Of a DNA stretch of 64,000 nucleotides, positions 44,791 through 51,760 are shown one piece after another. Position 1 is the first letter of the stretch, and every line of letters begins with the position of its first letter. The notes beneath the pieces are model-generated. The model saw only the letters and a program-made list of their open reading frames with translations, searched no databases and was not told the DNA's origin. Source of the stretch: JAWKIJ01 sp041394325 (GTDB lineage Bacteria > Actinomycetota > Acidimicrobiia > Acidimicrobiales > Microtrichaceae); contig JAWKIJ010000001.1 of the NCBI GenBank assembly GCA_041394325.1, forward strand, positions 1,116,001-1,180,000, given 5' to 3'. The position numbers and the translations under genes were made by a program.

Positions 44791-45452
44791 GCGGCGAACC
44801 GTCGGATCTCCGCGCGGTCGACGCCACGGGGGACGACCTCGCCGAGATCGCGGCGCTGCACATCGAGGCCTTCCCCGAGAGTGTGCTCGGGCGCCTCGGG
44901 CTCGAGGCCGTCCGTCGCAACTACGTCTGGCAGTTCGAGGGTCCGCACGACGTGACCGCCTTGGTGGTCCACGCCGACGACTCCGTCGCGGGGTACCTGT
45001 TCGGCGGGGTGTTTCGAGGCTCGACGATCGGTTTCGTGAAGAGCCAGAAGTGGTTCCTGGCCGGTCAGGTGATGCGGCGTCCCCGAGTCGTCCTCGGCGA
45101 GCTCGGCCGCGATCGACTCGGTCTCGCGCTGCGGTTGCTCGTTCGTCGCCGACCGCCGGTGCCGACCGCCGAACGACCCGAGGCCGTGCCGCGACGCTCC
45201 TTCGGCGTGCTCGCGATCGCGGTCGATCCCCGGATGCAGGGACACGGGGTGGGGCGAACCCTCATGGCCGCCGCGGAGCAGCGTGCGAGACGGCAGGGCT
45301 TCGAGGCGATGCACCTGTCGGTGCATCCCGGCAACGAGCGGGCCGTTCGCTTCTACGAATCGCTCGGCTTCGCCCGTGCGGTGGACGCCGACGGGGCCTG
45401 GGAAGGCCAGATGCGGCGGGACCTCCCACCCGTCGACGCTTCAGCCGAGTGA
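44787..45452 (+). CDS. GNAT-family acetyltransferase
   Basis: 221 residues from ATG 44787. Acetyl-CoA binding motif A is VLAIAVDPRMQGHGVGRTLM (Q/R-x-x-G-x-G/A), followed by AMHLSVHPGNERAVRFYESLGF, the family C-terminus. An insert of about 50 Arg-rich residues sits between strands 2 and 4. In this setting it may N-acetylate an amino sugar or another glycan precursor, as GNAT enzymes such as PseH do; this is inference only. It ends overlapping the convergent epimerase gene by 12 bases. Confidence 0.85.
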   Translation: MSGEPSDLRAVDATGDDLAEIAALHIEAFPESVLGRLGLEAVRRNYVWQFEGPHDVTALVVHADDSVAGYLFGGVFRGSTIGFVKSQKWFLAGQVMRRPRVVLGELGRDRLGLALRLLVRRRPPVPTAERPEAVPRRSFGVLAIAVDPRMQGHGVGRTLMAAAEQRARRQGFEAMHLSVHPGNERAVRFYESLGFARAVDADGAWEGQMRRDLPPVDASAE

Positions 45453-46367
45453 GCGGAACCAGTCGAGGGTGCGCTGGAGACCGTCTTCGAGTGGGACGGG
45501 CTCGATGTGGGCGAACCGGTCCAGGAGGCGGTCGTTCGCTGCCTGGGAGTGCGGAACGTCGCCGACCCTCGACGGACGGTGCGTCCGATCGAGGGGGATG
45601 GCCGACCATCGTCTCGAGCAGGGCCACCACGTCCAACAGGCTCGTTCGCGTGCCGTACGCGAGGTTGATCGGTTCGGCCGACGACACGGTCCGTCTCAAG
45701 GCATCGGTGATCACGGCGGCGACGGTGTCCACGTAGGTGAAGTCCCGGGACTGGGTACCGTCGCCGTCGATCGGCAGGGTCGCCCGGCGACCACGGCGTC
45801 GAGGAAGGCCGGGATCACCGCGGCGTAGGCGTGGCCGGCGGCCTGTAGCGGTCCGAACACGTTGAAGAACCTGAGCGCGAGGGTCGGCATCGAGTAGGTC
45901 GCCCCGTAGGCGAGGGTGTAGGCCTCGGTGGCGAGCTTGGATGCCGCATAGGGGCTCATCGGGCGCGTGGCGAGATCCTCGTGCTTGGGGAGGGACGGGT
46001 TCGACCCGTACACCGACGAGGACGACGCCACGATCACCTGTGCCCCGTCGAGTCGTCTCGCCGCTTCGAGCACGTTGACCGTTCCGGTGGCGTTGGCGAG
46101 GTGGGAGGCGACCGGGTCCTTCACCGAGCGAGGCACCGATGGCCGGGCAGCGAGGTGAACGATCGAATCGGCACCCGCGGCGACCCGGTCGAGGAGGTCG
46201 GTGTCGAGGATCGACCCCTCGACGAACGTGATGTCGGCATCGCCGAGGTTGGAGCGCGCGCCAGTCGACAGGTCGTCGAGCACCACCACGTCGGTGTCGT
46301 GGGCGAGGAGATGTCGGACGAGGTTCGCCCCGATGAATCCGGCCCCGCCGGTGACGAGCACTCTCAT
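45441..46367 (-). CDS. NAD-dependent sugar-nucleotide epimerase/dehydratase (extended SDR), two frameshifts
   Basis: UDP-glucose 4-epimerase-like. N-terminus VLVTGGAGFIGANLV, then SSSSVYG and catalytic Y-x3-K in YAASK, RFFNVFGP. The first break is a three-C run on the coding strand (45777-45779); a fourth C gives VVAGRPLPIDGDGTQSRDF. The second is at the five-C run 45593-45597 (one extra or two missing), after which RPSRVGDVPHSQAAND and LQRTLDWFRSLG complete a normal C-terminus and stop at 45441. Repaired length about 308 residues, as expected. Two breaks in one conserved gene argue for base-calling errors. Confidence 0.87.
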
Positions 46368-46375
46368 TCCGGGCG

Positions 46376-46381
46376 AGGGTA
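46376..46381 (-). promoter_or_regulatory. Candidate -10 box (TACCCT) for leaderless epimerase transcript
   Basis: The coding strand reads TACCCT, then eight bases, then ATG 46367. Transcription normally starts six to eight bases after a TANNNT box, so the mRNA would begin at or next to the start codon. No Shine-Dalgarno is present. This geometry is the leaderless-promoter pattern common in Actinomycetota. Confidence 0.4.
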
Positions 46382-46534
46382 GCGGTCCTGGTGAGCGAAC
46401 GACGCCGCGAGGCCGCGCCCACGGCTCCGCCCCCCGGCTCCCCGCGCCGCGGACGTATCGTTGCGTGCCGCCGAGGCCGCAACCGGATACCCGACGAGCT
46501 CCGGGAGAATTCGCGCATTCGCCGACGACCTGAG

Positions 46535-46540
46535 TATGTT
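46535..46540 (+). promoter_or_regulatory. Candidate -10 box (TATGTT) for leaderless nuo operon 2 transcript
   Basis: TATGTT followed by eight bases and GTG 46549, with no Shine-Dalgarno before the start codon. This predicts a leaderless mRNA for nuoA. No convincing -35 hexamer is seen. The rest of 46382-46534 is GC-rich and shows no other recognisable element. Confidence 0.45.
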
Positions 46541-46548
46541 CTTACCCC

Positions 46549-46923
46549 GTGTGGACGGTCAGCGAGTTCCTCCGCCAATACCTCGTCGTGCTCATCGTCG
46601 GCCTGGTCGGCGCCGGATTGGTGGGTCTTCTCGTCGGGCTCTCCTACCTGCTGAGGCCTGATCGTCGACAACCGCAGAAGCACACCACCTACGAGAGCGG
46701 CGTCGATCCCGTCGGCACCCGGTGGACCCAATCCCAGGTCCGCTATTACATCTTCGCCCTGCTCTTCGTCATGTTCGATGTCGAGGCGGTATTCCTCTTT
46801 CCCTGGGCGACCCGCCTCGAGACCTACGGGGTGTTCGGACTGGTCGAGATGGGCGTGTTCGTCCTGATCCTGCTTCTCGGGCTGATCTACGCGTGGCGCA
46901 AGGGAGTCCTCAAATGGGCCTAG
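46549..46923 (+). CDS. nuoA: NADH-quinone oxidoreductase subunit A (operon 2)
   Basis: ND3-type subunit, 124 residues, three membrane helices. The loop between helices 1 and 2 carries TYESGVDPVG, the family's quinone-site loop, followed by FALLFVMFDVEAVFLFPWA with conserved acidic residues. GTG 46549 has no Shine-Dalgarno and is probably a leaderless start. First gene of the second complex I operon; it overlaps nuoB by ten bases. Confidence 0.95.
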   Translation: MWTVSEFLRQYLVVLIVGLVGAGLVGLLVGLSYLLRPDRRQPQKHTTYESGVDPVGTRWTQSQVRYYIFALLFVMFDVEAVFLFPWATRLETYGVFGLVEMGVFVLILLLGLIYAWRKGVLKWA

Positions 46924-47420
46924 GCCTCGTCGAGAGTGGAAAGCTCCCCAAACCGCTCACCCAGTTGTTCAACCAGGGGCGCAAGTACTCCCTGTGGGTG
47001 TATCAGTGGGGCCTCGCGTGTTGCGCCATCGAGATGGGTGCCGCGTTCGGTTCGCCGCGTTATGACGTGATGCGCTTCGGGGTGATCCCCTTGCCCGCCT
47101 CGCCGCGCCAGGCCGACCTGGTCTGCATCTCGGGCACGGTCACCGACAAGATGGCACCGGCCGTCCGGCGGCTCTATGAGCAGATGCCCGACCCGAAGTA
47201 CGTGATCTCGATGGGGTCGTGCGCAAACTGCGGGGGGCCCTACTGGGACTCCTACTCGGTGACCAAGGGCGTCGACCAGATCATCCCGGTGGACGTGTAC
47301 GTGCCGGGGTGCCCTCCCCGACCCGAGGCGCTCCTCGAAGGCGTGGTCCTGTTGCAGCAGCGCATAGCCCGCGAGGACATGCAACGCCGTTGGCAAGGAG
47401 AGCCCCTTGTCGTCGAGTGA
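46914..47420 (+). CDS. nuoB: NADH-quinone oxidoreductase subunit B (operon 2)
   Basis: PSST-type subunit binding 4Fe-4S cluster N2, the last electron carrier before quinone. 168 residues from ATG 46914. All four ligands are present: adjacent C36-C37, C103 in SMGSCANCGG and C133 in VPGCPPRPE. Overlaps nuoA upstream; the nuoC TTG start lies inside its 3' end. Intact and apparently functional. Confidence 0.97.
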   Translation: MGLGLVESGKLPKPLTQLFNQGRKYSLWVYQWGLACCAIEMGAAFGSPRYDVMRFGVIPLPASPRQADLVCISGTVTDKMAPAVRRLYEQMPDPKYVISMGSCANCGGPYWDSYSVTKGVDQIIPVDVYVPGCPPRPEALLEGVVLLQQRIAREDMQRRWQGEPLVVE

Positions 47421-48147
47421 GCCCGGGGTCGACGAGGTCTCAGGGGCGTCCGGACCCGTGACCGAGGACGCGCCCGACCGTGAGCCCGACCCGCTCCGCG
47501 AGGAGTTGGTCGATCGGCTCACGGCCCTCGTCGGCGACGCGGTGGTGGACCACCACATCGTCTCCGGCCGCGACCTGTGGATCAGGGTCCGGCGCGAAGC
47601 GTGGGCCGACGTCGCCCACACCGTGCGCCTCACCATGGGTGCCCGGTATTTCGGCTTCCTGTCGGCGATCGACTGGATGCCCTCACCGTTCGGTCGTTCG
47701 CTCGACAGCGCGGTCGACCGGTCCCTTGCCCAGGAGCCCGCGCCCACGACGTCGGTCACCCCCGGCCCCTACGAGACCGGCTTCGCCGGGGGGGATACCC
47801 GCTTCCAGGTGTTCGCCCGCTTCGCCAACGTCGCCGATCACTGGGGGCTGACCCTCAAGGCGGACGTCGGTGACGTCGACCCCTCGATCGGCACGCTGAC
47901 CAAGGTCTACGCGGGTGCCGACTGGCACGAGCGGGAGACCCACGAGATGTTCGGGATCGACTTCGTCGGTCACCCGGGCCTGCGTCGGCTCTACCTTCCG
48001 GGTGATTTCGAGGGAACGCCGCTGCGCAAGGACTTTCCCCTTCTCGCCCGCATGGTCAAGCCGTGGCCCGGCATCGTCGACGTCGAGCCCATGCCCGGTG
48101 GAGACGACGAAACGGGCGACGGCGACGCGTCGGAGGCGACGGCATGA
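47407..48147 (+). CDS. nuoC: NADH-quinone oxidoreductase subunit C (operon 2)
   Basis: 30-kDa-type peripheral-arm subunit, 246 residues from TTG 47407, which has AAGGAG six bases upstream. After a 30-residue acidic N-terminus comes the conserved core, ending in the signature ERETHEMFGIDFVGHPGLRR and LRKDFPL. The C-terminal 35 residues are acidic and variable. It is a separate gene here, unlike the possible C-D fusion in operon 1. The stop overlaps nuoD (ATGA). Confidence 0.94.
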   Translation: MSSSEPGVDEVSGASGPVTEDAPDREPDPLREELVDRLTALVGDAVVDHHIVSGRDLWIRVRREAWADVAHTVRLTMGARYFGFLSAIDWMPSPFGRSLDSAVDRSLAQEPAPTTSVTPGPYETGFAGGDTRFQVFARFANVADHWGLTLKADVGDVDPSIGTLTKVYAGADWHERETHEMFGIDFVGHPGLRRLYLPGDFEGTPLRKDFPLLARMVKPWPGIVDVEPMPGGDDETGDGDASEATA

Positions 48148-49316
48148 CCATGATCGGCGATCGTCAGAAGCTCCAGTACATCGCGGCGGCGGCCGCGGAT
48201 GCCCGGGTCAACGTCGAGCTCGAAACCGAGGGCATGACGCTGAACATCGGTCCGCAGCACCCGGCTACGCACGGCACGCTGCGCATCGTCGCGCGCCTCG
48301 ACGGCGAACAGGTCGTGAGCGCCGACCCGGTGATGGGCTACATGCACCGCGGCTACGAGAAGCTGACCGAGGTGCGGTCGTACCCGCAGGTCACGACGCT
48401 CATCAACCGGATCGACTGGCTGGGCAGCTTCGCCAACGAGGTGCCCTTCATCCTTGCCGCCGAGCAACTCATGGAGGTCGAGGCACCGGAGCGGGCGCGG
48501 TGGATCCGGACGATCCTGTTCGAGCTCAGCCGAATCGCCAACATCACCCTCTTCCTCGGTGACATGGCGGTCCAACTCGGCGCCTTCACGGCCGTCTTCT
48601 ACGCCTTCCGCGATCGTGAGTACGTCCTCAACCTCATCGAATCGGTCACCGGCGGACGGTTCCATCCGTACTTCGACCGGATCGGGGGCCTCAAGGACGA
48701 TCTGCCGAAGGGTTGGATCGACGAGACCCGTTCTGCGATGGTGAAGATGCGGGCGTTCTGCGACGAGATGGAAGAGCTCGTCATGAACTCCGAGATCTTC
48801 GAGGCGCGTACGCGCGGCGTCGGGGTCATCCCCCCCGACGTCGCCCTTCAGTACGGCCTTTCCGGCGCCAATGCGCGCTCGTCGGGCATCGACTGGGACA
48901 TCCGTCGAGACCACAACGTGGGCCTCGCGTACGACGAGGTCGACTGGAAGGTCTGGACCCATCCCGACGGCGACAGCTTTGCCCGCTTCTGGGTACGTCT
49001 CCAGGAGACACGCGAGGCCACGAAGATCGTCGACCAGCTCTGTGCCGGACTCCCCAAGGGCCCGATCATGGCCAAGGTCCCTCGCATCATCAAGGTCCCC
49101 GCGGGCGAGGCCTACGTCGCCACCGAGAACCCGCTCGGTGAGATGGGCTACTACCTCGTCTCGAAGGGCGACCTGTACCCGTTCCGGGTCAAGATCCGCA
49201 CGGCCAGCTTCAACAACGTGTCGATCGTCCCGTGGCTGTTGCGGGGGGTGTACGTGCCCGACATCATCACGATCCTGGCCTCGCTCTACTTCATCCTCGG
49301 GGACATCGACCGATGA
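48144..49316 (+). CDS. nuoD: NADH-quinone oxidoreductase subunit D (operon 2)
   Basis: 390 residues from ATG 48144, with GGAGG upstream. Quinone-site loop GPQHPATHG and C-terminal ILGDIDR. It keeps the HRG motif (Arg69 in GYMHRGYEK), the position corresponding by alignment to Arg85 of mature NDUFS2, whereas operon 1 NuoD has Thr. Overall it diverges clearly from the operon 1 protein, so the operons are not a recent duplication. The stop overlaps nuoH (ATGA) directly: the positions where nuoE, nuoF and nuoG lie in operon 1 are absent. Confidence 0.96.
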   Translation: MTMIGDRQKLQYIAAAAADARVNVELETEGMTLNIGPQHPATHGTLRIVARLDGEQVVSADPVMGYMHRGYEKLTEVRSYPQVTTLINRIDWLGSFANEVPFILAAEQLMEVEAPERARWIRTILFELSRIANITLFLGDMAVQLGAFTAVFYAFRDREYVLNLIESVTGGRFHPYFDRIGGLKDDLPKGWIDETRSAMVKMRAFCDEMEELVMNSEIFEARTRGVGVIPPDVALQYGLSGANARSSGIDWDIRRDHNVGLAYDEVDWKVWTHPDGDSFARFWVRLQETREATKIVDQLCAGLPKGPIMAKVPRIIKVPAGEAYVATENPLGEMGYYLVSKGDLYPFRVKIRTASFNNVSIVPWLLRGVYVPDIITILASLYFILGDIDR

Positions 49317-50335
49317 TCGGTCTCGCGTACTGGCTGGAGACCACCATCAAGGTCCTCGTGCTCGCGGTCGCCGCGCTCACCGGGGCAGGGCTCGCCGTGT
49401 ACCTGTTCCTCTTCAAGCTGATCTCCTTCATGCAGAGCCGGCTCGGCCCCATGGAGGCGGGACCGCACGGCTCGCTGCAACTCGTCGCCGAGGTCGGGAA
49501 GTGGCTCCAGAAGGAGGACATCATCCCGGACCACGCGGAGAAGACCCTCTTCAAGCTTCCTCCGTTCATCATCCTGGCCACCACGTTGATGATCTTCGTC
49601 GTCGTGCCCGCCGGTCCCACCGCGGTCGTGTCGAGCCTTCCGGCGGGGATCTTCTTCGTGCTCGCGGTGTCGTCGATCTCGGTACTCGGCGTGCTGATCG
49701 CCGGCTGGGCATCGGCCAACAAGTACGCCCTCATGGGTGGCATCCGCGCTGCGGGTCAGCTGATCGCGTACGAGCTCCCGATGGTGCTGGCGGTGCTCGG
49801 GGTCGTCATACAGGCGGGCACCCTCAACCTGCAGGAGATCGTGCACCAGCAATCGGCCGGGTCGATCTTCGGGCTCGACTGGATCGGCAACCCCTATCTG
49901 CTCACCCAACTGGTTGGCTTCGCCATCTTCATGATCGCGGTGCAGGCGGAACTCGGCCAGACCCCCTTCGACATGCCGGTCGCCGAGTCCGAGGTCATCG
50001 GTGGCTACATGGTCGAGTACACCGGCATCCGGTTCCTGGTGTTCTTCCTCTCGGAGTTTGCCGCCGCGGTCGGGTTCTCGGCGATAGCCGCCACGCTGTT
50101 CCTCGGTGGTTGGGCATTGCCCGACGCATGGGGCATTCCGCGCGATGCGATGTTCGTGATCGGCCCCATCGTCATCCTCGCAAAGGCACTCGCGTTGACC
50201 GGGGTCATCTTCTGGGTCCGCTTCACCGTTCCCCGCCTCCGCGAGGATCAGTTGCAGCGGTTCGCCTGGAAGGTCCTCATTCCCGCGTCGCTGGCGAACA
50301 TCGCGCTGACGGCCATCCTGAAGGTGGCGTTCTGA
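49313..50335 (+). CDS. nuoH: NADH-quinone oxidoreductase subunit H (operon 2)
   Basis: ND1-type membrane subunit, 340 residues from ATG 49313, about 60 shorter than the operon 1 protein. Landmarks: MQSRLGPMEAGPHGSLQLVAE, the quinone-site acidic loop around LGQTPFDMPVAESEVIGGY, and RFTVPRLREDQLQRFAWK. Follows nuoD with an ATGA overlap and shares one base with the nuoI start. Confidence 0.95.
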   Translation: MIGLAYWLETTIKVLVLAVAALTGAGLAVYLFLFKLISFMQSRLGPMEAGPHGSLQLVAEVGKWLQKEDIIPDHAEKTLFKLPPFIILATTLMIFVVVPAGPTAVVSSLPAGIFFVLAVSSISVLGVLIAGWASANKYALMGGIRAAGQLIAYELPMVLAVLGVVIQAGTLNLQEIVHQQSAGSIFGLDWIGNPYLLTQLVGFAIFMIAVQAELGQTPFDMPVAESEVIGGYMVEYTGIRFLVFFLSEFAAAVGFSAIAATLFLGGWALPDAWGIPRDAMFVIGPIVILAKALALTGVIFWVRFTVPRLREDQLQRFAWKVLIPASLANIALTAILKVAF

Positions 50336-50895
50336 TGCCCGCTCCGAAGCCCACCGTCCCTCCCTTCTTCAAAGGCCTGGCGATCACCGCCCGCACGGCC
50401 AAGGAGACGATGTTCCCGGACGGGTTGAAGAACCCGATCCCACAACCGTCGAAGGGCGCGGCGACCGTCCAGTATCCCCATGTCAAGGAGACGCCGCCCA
50501 CCCGCGCCCGCGGGGTGATCGCTCTCAACGAGGACAACTGCACCGCGTGCATGCTCTGTGTCCGGGAGTGTCCCGACTGGTGCATCTACATCGAGGGGCA
50601 CAAGACCCTCGCCCCCCCACGTCGGCCGGGTGGCAAGCCGCGGTCGGTCAACAAGTTGGACCGCTTCGACATCGACTACTCGCTGTGCATGTATTGCGGG
50701 ATCTGCGTCGAGGTGTGCCCGTTCGAGGCCATCTACTGGTCACCGGAGTACGAGTATTCCGAGGTGCGCATCGCCGATCTGCTGCACGACAAGACCCGGC
50801 TCGGCGAGTGGTTCGAGACCGTGCCGGATTTCGAGCCCTATGAGGCGGGGGCCGAGGTCAAGCAGAAGCCGGTGTCCCGAAAGGCGCCGAAGTGA
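50335..50895 (+). CDS. nuoI: NADH-quinone oxidoreductase subunit I (operon 2)
   Basis: 2x[4Fe-4S] ferredoxin subunit, 186 residues. Ligands C69/C72/C75/C79 (CTACMLCVRECP) and C118/C121/C124/C128 (CMYCGICVEVCP). In complexes without NuoEFG this subunit, or a partner bound to it, is where electrons enter, for example from ferredoxin. The TGA overlaps the nuoJ GTG. Confidence 0.96.
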   Translation: MPAPKPTVPPFFKGLAITARTAKETMFPDGLKNPIPQPSKGAATVQYPHVKETPPTRARGVIALNEDNCTACMLCVRECPDWCIYIEGHKTLAPPRRPGGKPRSVNKLDRFDIDYSLCMYCGICVEVCPFEAIYWSPEYEYSEVRIADLLHDKTRLGEWFETVPDFEPYEAGAEVKQKPVSRKAPK

Positions 50896-51446
50896 TCGCG
50901 TCGTTGTTGGCCGCGGGTGCCGATCCGGTGTGCCGCGTGAACGAGTGCTCGGCGGTGCCGGCCAACATCGCCTTCGGCATCGGAGCCGTCTTCATGGTGT
51001 TCGCCGCGGTCAAGGTCGTGACGAGCCGCAACGTCGTCCACGCAGCGCTCTACCTTGTGATCGTCCTCTCCGGCGTGGCGCTCGACTTCATCCTCCTTCA
51101 GTCCGAGTTCGTCGCCGTCACCCAGGTGCTCGTCTACATCGGCGCGATCGTGGTGCTGCTCCTGTTCGGCGTGATGCTCACGAGGGCACCGCTCGGGGTC
51201 TCCGACGATCTCGACAACGTCAAGGCGCGACCCGTCGGAGTGCTCGTGGGTGTCGTCCTGTTGACGGTGCTCGCCGGTTCGCTCATCTCGAGCTTCGGTG
51301 ACGACAAGGTCGCCCTGGCGGCACCCAACACGGTCCGGTCCGTGAGTGACGCGATCTTCGGCCCGTACCTCGTGCCGTTCGAGGTCGTGTCGGTGCTCCT
51401 GCTCGCTGCCCTCGTCGGGGCCATCGTCCTGGCGCGCAAGGAGTAG
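50892..51446 (+). CDS. nuoJ: NADH-quinone oxidoreductase subunit J (operon 2)
   Basis: ND6-type membrane subunit, 184 residues from GTG 50892 (GTGA overlap with nuoI). Five hydrophobic helices with the conserved VLVYIGAIVVLLLFGVML helix. A 20-residue polar N-terminus containing two cysteines precedes helix 1, which is unusual compared with the operon 1 protein. Confidence 0.93.
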   Translation: MIASLLAAGADPVCRVNECSAVPANIAFGIGAVFMVFAAVKVVTSRNVVHAALYLVIVLSGVALDFILLQSEFVAVTQVLVYIGAIVVLLLFGVMLTRAPLGVSDDLDNVKARPVGVLVGVVLLTVLAGSLISSFGDDKVALAAPNTVRSVSDAIFGPYLVPFEVVSVLLLAALVGAIVLARKE

Positions 51447-51458
51447 GAAGGCCAGAAC

Positions 51459-51755
51459 ATGCTGCTCAACCAGTTCCTCCTGCTCGGCGCCGTCCTCTTC
51501 TGCATCGGCGTCTACGGCGTGATCGTCCGCCGCAACGGCGTACTCGTGCTCATGAGCATCGAGTTGATCCTCAACGCCGTGAACATCAACCTCGTCGCGT
51601 TCGGTGCGCAGCACGGCATCGCCGGGGCGGTGTTCGCGCTGTTCGTCATCGCCGTTGCCGCCGCAGAGGTCGGTATCGGTCTCGCGATCGTGCTCCTGAT
51701 CTACCGGAACCGCGCGACCGTGGACCTCGACGAGCTCCACGAGATGAAGGGCTGA
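51459..51755 (+). CDS. nuoK: NADH-quinone oxidoreductase subunit K (operon 2)
   Basis: ND4L-type subunit, 98 residues, three helices. Conserved glutamates in LMSIELILNAVNINLVAF and VIAVAAAEVGIGLAIVLL. AGGAAGG lies nine bases before ATG 51459. Confidence 0.95.
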   Translation: MLLNQFLLLGAVLFCIGVYGVIVRRNGVLVLMSIELILNAVNINLVAFGAQHGIAGAVFALFVIAVAAAEVGIGLAIVLLIYRNRATVDLDELHEMKG

Positions 51756-51760
51756 TCACC

